This document shows, piece after piece, positions 15,763-27,019 of a stretch of 51,516 nt of DNA. The stretch spans positions 1 to 51,516 of the forward strand of contig VBIC01000081.1 of the NCBI GenBank assembly GCA_005881425.1, written 5' to 3'. Position numbers and translations under genes: made by a program. The stretch's first letter is position 1. The number at the start of each line of letters is the position of its first letter. Source of the stretch: Chloroflexota bacterium (GTDB lineage Bacteria; Chloroflexota; Dormibacteria; CF-121). The notes below the pieces were generated by a model, which worked only from the letters and a program-made list of their open reading frames with translations, was not told the DNA's origin and made no database searches.

Positions 15763-16571
15763 CCCAGGCTTCCGCCGCCGCGCTTGCCACCTGGGCCCAG
15801 GTCGAGCTCGCACGGCATCCCGACCGGCCCTACGCTCTCGACTACATCCACGCGCTCTTCAGCGATTTCTTCGAGCTGCACGGAGACCGCCTGTTCGGAG
15901 ACGACCACGCGATCATCGGCGGTCCGGCAATCCTGGATGGCCGAACGGTGATGGTGGTCGCCCAGCAGAAGGGGCGCAACACCGCCGAGCGGGCGATGCG
16001 CAACTTCGGCATGGCCAATCCCGAGGGATACCGCAAGGCGCTCCGGCTGGTCGGGCAGGCGGAGAAATTCGGGTTCCCGGTGGTGGCCCTGGTGGACACG
16101 CCCGCGGCCTTCCCCGGAGCGGGCGCCGAGGAAAGGGGGATCGCCTGGGCGATCGCCGACAACCTGCTGGCCTTCTCGCAGGCCCGCGTCCCGATCGTGT
16201 CGCTGGTCATCGGGGAGGGCGGGAGTGGCGGCGCGCTGGGGATCGGCGTGGGTGACCGGCTGCTCATGATGGAGCACTCGATCTACAGCGTGGCGCCCCC
16301 GGAGACCTGCGCCTCGATCCTCTGGCGGGACATCAGCCGCAAGCTGGAGGCAGCCGAGGCCCTGAAGCTGACTGCCCGGGACCTGCAGCGGCTGGGGCTG
16401 GTCGACGAGATCGTGCCCGAGCCGCCGGGCGGGGCGCACACTGACTACGGCGCGGCCGCGGATGCCGCCGGCGCGGCCCTGCGCCGGCATCTCGGCGCGG
16501 TCGAGGCTCTCCCGATCGACCAGCTCCTCGAAGAGCGCTATTTGCGCTATCGAAAGATCGGCGCAAGTTAG
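15759..16571 (+). CDS. accA: Acetyl-CoA carboxylase carboxyltransferase alpha subunit
   Basis: A 270-residue AccA lacking part of the N-terminal helical region of the E. coli protein. Conserved blocks are GDRLFGDDHAIIGG, GRNTAERAMRNFGMANPEGY, DTPAAFPGAGAEERG, IGEGGSGGALGIGVGDR and MMEHSIYSVAPPETCASILW. The start overlaps the accD stop by 4 nt (GATGA), indicating coupling and an equimolar heterotetramer. Biotin carboxylase and carrier protein genes are not in the window; birA is at 2.6 kb. Confidence 0.95.
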   Translation: MTQASAAALATWAQVELARHPDRPYALDYIHALFSDFFELHGDRLFGDDHAIIGGPAILDGRTVMVVAQQKGRNTAERAMRNFGMANPEGYRKALRLVGQAEKFGFPVVALVDTPAAFPGAGAEERGIAWAIADNLLAFSQARVPIVSLVIGEGGSGGALGIGVGDRLLMMEHSIYSVAPPETCASILWRDISRKLEAAEALKLTARDLQRLGLVDEIVPEPPGGAHTDYGAAADAAGAALRRHLGAVEALPIDQLLEERYLRYRKIGAS

Positions 16572-16597
16572 CTCACGGCTTCGAGTCCGGTACTCAT

Positions 16598-16677
16598 GTG
16601 GGGGGCTGCGCCCCCCACCTTGCGGCCGCGTCAAGGCACCGGTCGACAAGCTCCCTCTCCGGCCTTGACCCGGCCGC
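16598..16677 (+). repeat. Structured intergenic region after accA
   Basis: It holds a perfect 9-bp hairpin with a 3-nt loop (16598-16618, GTGGGGGGC arm), then two 16-nt arms at 16622-16637 and 16662-16677 that are complementary with a single mismatch and separated by 24 nt. The hairpin may terminate the fabH-accD-accA transcript. I see no gene between 16572 and 16794. Confidence 0.55.
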
Positions 16678-16794
16678 ATCGGCGTGCCGGTGCACGCCGA
16701 TCCCCCCGCTAAAGATGCGCGCTGCGCGCGCGTGCCCGTCGGCTTCGCCGCGGGCGGCCCTTGGAGCCGCAGGCGCTGCTAAGCTCAGGCACAA

Positions 16795-17883
16795 ATGGCG
16801 ACGCAGCCGCTGCGGGAGAGCGTCCCGCCGCGCCGTCCCCGGCTCGACCCATCGGTCTTCCGGCTCCCGGTAGACCGGATCCGCGAGGGCTACTACTCGG
16901 ACGTCTATTTCAACCGCACCGTCGACGTGCTGCGCGCCGACCGGCGCCACCCGCGGGTGCTGATGCAGGTCTTCCAGAAGCAGCAGGCGGTGGTGGGCGG
17001 GACGGACGAGGCGATCGCGATCCTCAAGCTCTGCTCCGAGGACTTCTCCCAGCTGCGGGTGCATGCCCTCTACGACGGCGACGAGATCGCACCCTGGGAG
17101 ACGGCCATGACGGTCGAAGGCGACTACTCCCTCTTCGCCCGCCTCGAGACGGTCTACCTCGGCGTGCTCAGCCGCCGGACCAAGGTGGCGACCAACGTGC
17201 GGCGCGTGGTCGAGGCCGCCAACGGAAAGCAGATCATCTTTTTTCCGGCCCGCCACGACCATCACCTGGTGCAGACGGGTGACGGCTACGCGGCGCACGT
17301 GTCCGGAGCGATCGGCGTCTCCACCGACGCCCAGGCGTCCTGGTGGGGCGGCAAGGGGGTGGGCACGGTGCCCCACGCGCTGATCGCGACCTACGGCGGC
17401 GACACCGTGCTGGCGGCCCGCAAATACGCCGAGTATGTCGATCCGAGCGTCAACCTGGTGGTGCTGGTGGACTTCGAGAACGACAGCGTCCGCACCTCGC
17501 TGGAGGTGGCCAGGGCGCTGGGCACCCGGCTCTGGGGAGTGCGCCTGGACACCTCCGAGACCATGGTCGACCAGAGCGTCCAGCAGATCATGGGCGACTT
17601 CGATCCGCGGGGCGTGAACGCCCAGCTCTGCCGGCTGGTGCGCAGGGCGCTGGACCGGGAAGGCTTCGAGCGGGTGAAGATCGTGGCCAGCGGCGGCTTC
17701 AACGTCCAGAAGATCGAGCGCTTCGAGCGGGAGCAGGTCCCGGTCGATGCCTACGGCGTGGGCAGCGCCTTCTTCCAGGGATCGTACGACTACACCGCCG
17801 ACGTGGTCATGGTCGAAGGCCGGCCGGTGGCCAAGACAGGACGCCGCTACCGTCCGAATCCCCGCCTCCAGGCGGTCGACTGA
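16795..17883 (+). CDS. pncB: Nicotinate phosphoribosyltransferase family protein
   Basis: A 362-residue enzyme of the nicotinate/quinolinate phosphoribosyltransferase fold that would convert nicotinate and PRPP to nicotinate mononucleotide for NAD salvage. Visible blocks are GYYSDVYFNRTVDVL near the start, RHDHHLVQTGDGYAAHVSG, the phosphate-binding strand GVRLDTSETMVDQS and KIVASGGFNVQKI, then DAYGVGSAF. A TAAGCT hexamer lies 9 nt upstream of the ATG and there is no ribosome site. The nicotinamidase gene follows within about 11 nt, which supports the salvage assignment over quinolinate use. Confidence 0.9.
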   Translation: MATQPLRESVPPRRPRLDPSVFRLPVDRIREGYYSDVYFNRTVDVLRADRRHPRVLMQVFQKQQAVVGGTDEAIAILKLCSEDFSQLRVHALYDGDEIAPWETAMTVEGDYSLFARLETVYLGVLSRRTKVATNVRRVVEAANGKQIIFFPARHDHHLVQTGDGYAAHVSGAIGVSTDAQASWWGGKGVGTVPHALIATYGGDTVLAARKYAEYVDPSVNLVVLVDFENDSVRTSLEVARALGTRLWGVRLDTSETMVDQSVQQIMGDFDPRGVNAQLCRLVRRALDREGFERVKIVASGGFNVQKIERFEREQVPVDAYGVGSAFFQGSYDYTADVVMVEGRPVAKTGRRYRPNPRLQAVD

Positions 17884-17894
17884 AGGGCGCGGCG

Positions 17895-18440
17895 TTGCCT
17901 GACGTGACCATCGTCGTGGACGTCCTGAACGGCTTCTGCAAGGAGGGAAACCTGGCCTCCCCCCATTGCGCCGGGGCGATCCCCCGCATCCGCCGCATCC
18001 TGGAGCGGCGCCTGCAGGCTGACGACGCCCTGATCTTCCTGGCCGACACGCACGACCCCCACGACCGGGAGTTCGAGGTGTTCCCCGTCCATTGCGTCCG
18101 GGGAACCCATGAGGCTGAGGTGGTGGACGAGCTCCAGGACCTGGTTCTCCGCGGCCACCTGATCCGCAAGCGCCGCTACTCCGGCTTCTTTGAGACCGAC
18201 CTGGAGGACCGGCTTCGCCGGCTTGCGCCCCAGACCGTGACCGTGGTCGGGGTCTGCACCGACATCTGCGTCATGCACACCGTGGCCGACCTGCGCAATC
18301 GCGACTACCAGGTGGTGGTCGTGAGGGAGGGGGTCGAGACCTTCGACGGTCCGGGACACCCCCATGACAGCGTGCAGGAATTCGCTCTCGCCCACCTGCG
18401 GGGCGTGCTCGGAGCGCAGGTGCAGACGCTCTCGCTATAA
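17895..18440 (+). CDS. pncA: Nicotinamidase / isochorismatase-family cysteine hydrolase
   Basis: A 181-residue cysteine hydrolase that would deamidate nicotinamide to nicotinate, the substrate of the enzyme encoded just upstream. Catalytic residues are visible: Asp in VVDVLNGFC, Lys in RKRRYSGFF and Cys in GVCTDICVMHT. The metal site DTHDPHDREF is typical of nicotinamidases rather than other isochorismatase relatives. The start is uncertain: TTG 17895 is used, GTG 17904 is equally possible, and the frame upstream overlaps the previous gene in a different frame. Confidence 0.88.
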   Translation: MPDVTIVVDVLNGFCKEGNLASPHCAGAIPRIRRILERRLQADDALIFLADTHDPHDREFEVFPVHCVRGTHEAEVVDELQDLVLRGHLIRKRRYSGFFETDLEDRLRRLAPQTVTVVGVCTDICVMHTVADLRNRDYQVVVVREGVETFDGPGHPHDSVQEFALAHLRGVLGAQVQTLSL

Positions 18441-18441
18441 T
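18436..18441 (+). promoter_or_regulatory. Putative -10 for the penicillin-binding protein gene
   Basis: A perfect TATAAT overlaps the stop codon of the nicotinamidase gene. The TTG start of the next gene is 11 nt downstream with no Shine-Dalgarno, so a leaderless or near-leaderless transcript is likely. Confidence 0.45.
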
Positions 18442-18452
18442 CTAACGTTATA

Positions 18453-20510
18453 TTGAGACGCTGGGCAACTTGCCGGGCCTGCCGGGCCCGGATGCCGGGC
18501 GACAGCCGCTTCTGTGCCGCCTGCGGCGCACGCTTGGGCAGGCCCTGGATCCTGCTGGCCGCCCTGGCCGCAGCGCTCGTGCTGGTCCTCCTGCCTGGCT
18601 CGCTCTATGTCTGGGCCGGGCTCCCCACCACCTCCAACCTCTCCAGCGCCCGGCTGCCGCTGTCGACCCGGATCTACGACCGGACCGGTCGGGTGCTGCT
18701 GGCCGAGATCCACCAGGGCAGCGAGCGGCGCCACCTGGTTCCAATCTCGCAGGTGGCGCCCGGCATGCAGCGGGCCACGATCGCGGTCGAGGACCACGAC
18801 TTCTACCGCCACGGCGGGATCGACCTGCTCAGCATCCTGCGGGCGGCCGGCCAGGACCTCTTCCAGGGCCGGATCGCCCAGGGCGGCAGCACCATCACCC
18901 AGCAGCTGGCCAAGAACGTCTACCTTTCCAGTGACCGGTCGATCCTGCGCAAGCTCGACGAGGCGATCCTCGCGGTGGAGCTCGAGCACCGTTACTCCAA
19001 GTCCCAGATCCTGGAGGCCTACCTGAACCGGGTCTACTACGGCAACGAGTCCTATGGCGTGGAGGCGGCGGCCGAGACCTACTTCGGAACGCACGCGGCC
19101 GATCTCTCGACGGCGCAGGCCTCCTTCCTTGCCGGACTGCCGGCCGCCCCCTCGGACCTGGATCCCTACGTCAACTTGGGGGGCGCCAAGAACCGCCAGC
19201 GCACGGTGCTGGCGGCGATGGTCCGGGCCCATCAGCTGACCCAGGCGCAGGCCGCGGCCGCCTTCGCTCAGCCCCTGCGCCTGCAGCGGCTCTCCGCGGC
19301 GCCGGACGCGAAGGCGCCTCACTTCGTGCGCTGGGTGGCCGGCCAGCTGGAGCGGACCTATGGTGACGGGCTGGTCCAGCAGGGCGGGCTGACCGTGGTC
19401 ACCTCCCTGGACTGGCGTCTGCAGGCGATAGCCGAGCAGCAGGTCCGCTCCCAGGTCGAGGCGCTGCGCGCCCACCACGTCAGCGACGGCTCCCTGGTGG
19501 CGATCGATCCCAGGACCGGCGGTGTTCTGGCGATGGTGGGTTCGGCCGGCCTGGACGTGCCCGGCGGCCAGTACGACATGGCGCTCGTCCCCCGCCAGCC
19601 GGGTTCGGCGTTCAAGATCTTCACCTACACCGCCGGCATAGAGTCGGGCAAGATCACCATGGGCTCCTGGATCCTGGACGCGCCTGTCCGGGTTCCGCTC
19701 TCCGACGGCTCTTTCTACCAGCCCCACAATTACGACGGCTCCTACCACGGCTGGCAGCCGATTCCGTTCGCCCTGGGCAACTCGCTCAACGTCCCGGCGG
19801 TCAAGGTCGAGGTCATGACCGGGATCCCTCAGGTGGTCGACGCGGCGCGCCGGATGGGAGTTACGACCCTGGACGGCGCACCCGCCTCATACCAGCCGAG
19901 CCTGACGCTGGGCGGATACGAGGTGCCCCTGCTGGACATGGCGGCGGGCGCCGGAACGCTGGCCGCCCAGGGCACCTACCGGCGGCCGCAGGCCATCCTG
20001 CGGGTTACCGCCCACGATGGGCAGACGCTCTTCGCTGACGATCCCCGCAGCCGCAGCCGGGCGGCCGTGTCTGCGCAGGCGAGCTTCATCATGACCAGCA
20101 TGCTCTCCGAAGATCGCAACCGGCAGATGGAGTTCGGACGGAGCGGCGCCCTGGTCATCCCCGGCCATCACGCCGCAGCCAAGACAGGGACGACCAGCGA
20201 CTTCCGAGACAACCTGACCGTGGGCTACACGCCCGATCTGGCGGTGGCCGTCTGGGTGGGGAACGCCGATCACAGCCCGATGCAGGGCGTGACCGGCATC
20301 ACCGGCGCGGCGCCCATCTTCCACGGATTCATGGTGGCTGCGCTCCAGGGCGCGCCGGACAGCTGGTTCAGCCCCGTCGACGGCTACACCGCCTATCTGC
20401 TGCCGGGAACGGCGCCCAACCAGCCGCCGCCGGCTCCGATCGCGGTCGGCGAGGGCGGGGGCGGCGGCCATGGCCACGGCCACGGCGGTGGCGGAGGGGG
20501 CGGCGACTAG
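18453..20510 (+). CDS. Class A penicillin-binding protein with N-terminal zinc ribbon
   Basis: A 685-residue bifunctional peptidoglycan synthase. Residues 7-24 form a zinc ribbon (C7, C10, C21, C24), followed by a membrane helix at about 31-56. The GT51 glycosyltransferase has its catalytic glutamate E113 in VEDHDFYRHGG and the motif GGSTITQQLAKN. The transpeptidase has S385xxK388 (SAFK), S444-L-N446 and K577TGT. The tail is a Gly/His run after GEGG. The TTG start is needed to include both cysteine pairs. The cytoplasmic zinc ribbon and the His-rich outer tail are unusual additions to a PBP1-type enzyme. Its 3' end overlaps the convergent gene by 4 nt. Confidence 0.93.
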   Translation: MRRWATCRACRARMPGDSRFCAACGARLGRPWILLAALAAALVLVLLPGSLYVWAGLPTTSNLSSARLPLSTRIYDRTGRVLLAEIHQGSERRHLVPISQVAPGMQRATIAVEDHDFYRHGGIDLLSILRAAGQDLFQGRIAQGGSTITQQLAKNVYLSSDRSILRKLDEAILAVELEHRYSKSQILEAYLNRVYYGNESYGVEAAAETYFGTHAADLSTAQASFLAGLPAAPSDLDPYVNLGGAKNRQRTVLAAMVRAHQLTQAQAAAAFAQPLRLQRLSAAPDAKAPHFVRWVAGQLERTYGDGLVQQGGLTVVTSLDWRLQAIAEQQVRSQVEALRAHHVSDGSLVAIDPRTGGVLAMVGSAGLDVPGGQYDMALVPRQPGSAFKIFTYTAGIESGKITMGSWILDAPVRVPLSDGSFYQPHNYDGSYHGWQPIPFALGNSLNVPAVKVEVMTGIPQVVDAARRMGVTTLDGAPASYQPSLTLGGYEVPLLDMAAGAGTLAAQGTYRRPQAILRVTAHDGQTLFADDPRSRSRAAVSAQASFIMTSMLSEDRNRQMEFGRSGALVIPGHHAAAKTGTTSDFRDNLTVGYTPDLAVAVWVGNADHSPMQGVTGITGAAPIFHGFMVAALQGAPDSWFSPVDGYTAYLLPGTAPNQPPPAPIAVGEGGGGGHGHGHGGGGGGGD

Positions 20511-20866
20511 CTGATTCGGGGCCGCGCCGGCGGCAGCTCGCCGCCCGCAGGCGCCCCGTCGGAGCGCAGGGCCTCGACCTGCCGTGTCAGCTCGTCGATC
20601 CGGCGTTCCAGGCTCTCGATCTGTTCCCGGGTGGCGATGGGCATGGCGGCAGTCGCGTTGCGCATGCCCTCCGCCGTGCGCCGGCGGAGATCGTCGAATC
20701 GGCGCCGTCCCTGTGTCCGGCTGAGTTCGCCCTGCTCCAGCCAGCGGTCGATGAGGCGGTCACCCTGGTCGAAGGCCCAGGCGGCTGCGCCGAGCAGGAT
20801 CGTGAAGCCTTCGCGGACCGCGGAACGCAGCTGAGCGCCCGACGGATCCGGCGTCTGGCCCTCCAC
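20507..20866 (-). CDS. Phasin-like coiled-coil protein
   Basis: A 119-residue soluble helical protein. It has an amphipathic first half (FTILLGAAAWAFDQGDRLID) and a C-terminal coiled coil (TREQIESLERRIDELTRQVE). This layout resembles poly(hydroxyalkanoate) granule-associated/phasin-like proteins, but the match is by character only. The GTG at 20866 has a TAGACT hexamer 6 nt upstream (20873-20878). It is divergent from the FmdB-type gene at 20939. Confidence 0.6.
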   Translation of the reverse strand: MEGQTPDPSGAQLRSAVREGFTILLGAAAWAFDQGDRLIDRWLEQGELSRTQGRRRFDDLRRRTAEGMRNATAAMPIATREQIESLERRIDELTRQVEALRSDGAPAGGELPPARPRIS

Positions 20867-20872
20867 GGCTCA

Positions 20873-20878
20873 AGTCTA
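20873..20878 (-). promoter_or_regulatory. Putative -10 for the phasin-like gene
   Basis: TAGACT on the minus strand, 6 nt before GTG 20866, with no ribosome site. Confidence 0.35.
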
Positions 20879-20926
20879 GCGCGGGCTCGGCGCGAACGCG
20901 GCTCCCCGGCCGACCGGACCCGCTCG

Positions 20927-20932
20927 TATGCT
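20927..20932 (+). promoter_or_regulatory. Putative -10 for the FmdB-type gene
   Basis: TATGCT, 6 nt before GTG 20939, with no ribosome site. Confidence 0.35.
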
Positions 20933-20938
20933 TCTCTG

Positions 20939-21310
20939 GTGCCGATCTACGAATATCGCTGCCCCGATTGCAGGGCCCGGCCCGCCATTTTCTTCCGCAG
21001 CCTGGCGGCGGTGGAGGCCTCGCCGGCCTGCCCCGGCTGCGGAAGTCGCCGGCTGACCCGGCTCATCTCGCGCACCTCGCAGGTGCTCTCCGAGGATTCC
21101 CGGATGGAGGCGCTCAGCGACTCTGCCCAGATGGCCGGGGTGGACGAGAACGATCCCCGGAGCGTCGCCCGCTGGGCCAAACGTATGGGCGAGGGGATGG
21201 GGGACGACGAGCTCGGCGGTGATTTCGACGAGACCGTCGACGAGATGGAGTCCGCGGCGGCGGATAATGGTGACGAGGAGGGTGGTGACGAGCTGGATTC
21301 CGACCTCTGA
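20939..21310 (+). CDS. FmdB family zinc ribbon protein
   Basis: A 123-residue protein starting MPIYEYRCPDC, the FmdB/CxxC-CxxC-SSSS-type zinc ribbon, with the second pair in CPGCGSRRL. The remainder is an acidic, poorly conserved tail (EMESAAADNGDEEGGDE). FmdB-type proteins are annotated as putative regulators, but their function is not established. It is followed after 42 nt by the enolase gene on the same strand. Confidence 0.85.
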   Translation: MPIYEYRCPDCRARPAIFFRSLAAVEASPACPGCGSRRLTRLISRTSQVLSEDSRMEALSDSAQMAGVDENDPRSVARWAKRMGEGMGDDELGGDFDETVDEMESAAADNGDEEGGDELDSDL

Positions 21311-25414
<4,104 letters not shown>

Positions 25415-25422
25415 GATGAAAG

Positions 25423-25451
25423 TGGAGCGCCCGCCCGCTGCAGGCGCTCCA
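25423..25451 (+). terminator. Hairpin after the enolase-UPF0182 gene
   Basis: A 9-bp perfect stem (TGGAGCGCC paired with GGCGCTCCA) with an 11-nt loop, 8 nt after the stop. No T run follows. It can act on either strand and also follows the small minus-strand frame ending at 25472. Confidence 0.5.
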
Positions 25452-25471
25452 TCGAAGCCCCCCGGAACCAT

Positions 25472-25552
25472 CTAACGAGGGCCCGGCCAGATGTCAGCTA
25501 CGGCCAGGACGGCGGCGACGACGCTTGCGATGAGCGCGACGAATCGATACAC
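25472..25552 (-). CDS. 26-residue hydrophobic microORF
   Basis: GTG at 25552 follows a strong ribosome site (AAAAGGAGGG) and reads MYRFVALIASVVAAVLAVAD, ending IWPGPR. One short membrane helix is predicted by eye. The coding strand has a perfect -35 TTGACA at 25625-25620 and a TAACGT hexamer 18 nt later, so promoter, leader and ribosome site are all in place. I recognise no family. The rest of the 25415-25708 interval holds the terminator hairpin and the divergent promoter region. Confidence 0.5.
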   Translation of the reverse strand: MYRFVALIASVVAAVLAVADIWPGPR

Positions 25553-25595
25553 GGCACCCTCCTTTTCAGAACGGGTGCCAGCCCTCGCGGGTCAG

Positions 25596-25625
25596 ACGTT
25601 AGCACCCGCTGTCAGTTGCTGTCAA
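25596..25625 (-). promoter_or_regulatory. Promoter of the 26-residue microORF
   Basis: Consensus TTGACA (25620-25625, minus strand), an 18-nt spacer and TAACGT (25596-25601). A leader of roughly 35-40 nt follows and contains a GC-rich inverted repeat (CGGGTGC ... GCACCCG) just before the ribosome site. Confidence 0.5.
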
Positions 25626-25655
25626 TATACTTTCCGCAACCGAGGTGAGTAAAGC

Positions 25656-25661
25656 TATACT
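25656..25661 (+). promoter_or_regulatory. Putative -10 for the XRE-TPR gene
   Basis: TATACT, about 47 nt before ATG 25709. It is divergent from the microORF promoter, so the two units share a regulatory region of about 100 nt. Confidence 0.35.
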
Positions 25662-25708
25662 TATCGGGCAGCATTGAACTCGTTATTCGGGGGGCACTCC
25701 TGAATTCG

Positions 25709-27019
25709 ATGGGGGCGGCCTTGAATTCGGTCGGCGAGCGTATCCGGGAGGCACGCCAGGCCCGCGGGCTCACCCAGGCCCAGCTGGCCCGGGGGATCGT
25801 GACCAAGGGCTTCATCTGCCAGGTGGAGCGCAACCGGGCCATGCCCTCGCTGCCGAAGCTTCAGATCATCGCCGACCGGCTGGGGCTGGCCCTGGACGAC
25901 CTGGTCGGCGAGCACCGTTCGACCGACCTCACCTATCTGGCCAAGAGCGCCGAGCTGGCCGTCAAGGCCGGAGAGCCGGCCCGCGCGGTCGAGCTGGCCG
26001 AGGAGGCCGTCAGCCTGGCCACGTCAGCCTCGGAGCGGGCCAACCTGCACCGGATTCGCGGCACCGCCCTGGACGCCATGGGCGAGGCGGATTCCGCGCT
26101 CAAGGCCTACCAGACGGCGGCCGCCACCGCGCCGCCGGACGACCTCGAGCTCAACGCCGCGATCTGGGTCGAAATCGGGACCGTGCTGGAGCTGCGAGAA
26201 CGGTTCAACGCGGCCATCGAGGCCAATCTCCGCGCGCTCGAGTGGCTGGACCGGTGCCGTCATGCCGAGCCGGCGTTGCGGCCGCGCGTCCTGGTCAACC
26301 TGAGCCGGGTGGAGTCGACGCTGGGGCAGGCCGACCGAGCGATGGAGCACGCCCAGCTGGCCCTCATGGCTGCGACCGATTCGGAAAGCCTCTTCCGCAT
26401 CGCCAACGCACACATGGCGCTCGGCATCCTGGCCCGAGAAGCCGGGCAGCTCGAGCGCGCGGTCGAGCATTGCAACCGCGCCCTCGACCTGCATCGCCGG
26501 ATCGGGCACGAGCAGATCGCCAACCGGATCCTGAACAACCTGGGCGACGTGCATTTCGCCGCCGGCCGGGTCGAGGAAGCGACCGACTATCAGACGCGCT
26601 GCCTCTTACGGGCCCGGCAGATACACGACAGCATGGCGGTGGCGGTAACCGCGGCAGAGCTGGCCCGGTACGCTCTCCTGGAAGGAGACTTCCAATCGGC
26701 CCTGCCCTACGCTCGCGAGGGTAGAGAGGCGGCCCACGCCGTCGAGGACCACGTTCGCGAGGCGGTGGCCGGCGCCTACGAAGCCCGCGCCCTCTTCGGC
26801 CTGGGCCGGCACAAGCTGGCGGAGCGCCTCTTCAGGCGGTCGCTGCGCCAGCTCGACCAGCGTGAGGCGCTGGCCAAGCTGGCTCACGTCTGCTCCCTCT
26901 ACAGCGAGGTGCTGCGCCAGCGCGGCGAGGTGGACCGGGCCTTCGCGTTTCTGCGGATGGCCTCGGAGCGGGACTTCAAACAGCTCCCCGGCCTGGTGGG
27001 TGTGCCCAGGGGCGAATGA
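25709..27019 (+). CDS. XRE-family regulator with TPR repeats
   Basis: A 436-residue protein with an N-terminal Cro/XRE helix-turn-helix (GERIREARQARGLTQAQLAR to about residue 65) and a long TPR array to the C terminus (for example AERANLHRIRGTALDAMGE-type units, NNLGDVHFAAGRVEEATDYQ and EARALFGLGRHKLAERLF). HTH-TPR proteins of this type often sense a peptide or partner protein through the TPRs. No obvious peptide gene is adjacent except the divergent 26-residue frame. Its stop overlaps the start of the receiver/HD-GYP gene by 4 nt, so the two are coupled. TTG 25721 is an alternative start. Confidence 0.85.
   Translation: MGAALNSVGERIREARQARGLTQAQLARGIVTKGFICQVERNRAMPSLPKLQIIADRLGLALDDLVGEHRSTDLTYLAKSAELAVKAGEPARAVELAEEAVSLATSASERANLHRIRGTALDAMGEADSALKAYQTAAATAPPDDLELNAAIWVEIGTVLELRERFNAAIEANLRALEWLDRCRHAEPALRPRVLVNLSRVESTLGQADRAMEHAQLALMAATDSESLFRIANAHMALGILAREAGQLERAVEHCNRALDLHRRIGHEQIANRILNNLGDVHFAAGRVEEATDYQTRCLLRARQIHDSMAVAVTAAELARYALLEGDFQSALPYAREGREAAHAVEDHVREAVAGAYEARALFGLGRHKLAERLFRRSLRQLDQREALAKLAHVCSLYSEVLRQRGEVDRAFAFLRMASERDFKQLPGLVGVPRGE

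Noticed and set aside
20455-20507. Gly/His-rich 3' end of the PBP gene as a frameshift artefact
   Set aside because: The frame stays open with a proper stop, and Gly-rich tails are seen on class A PBPs; it is kept as a real, if odd, C terminus.
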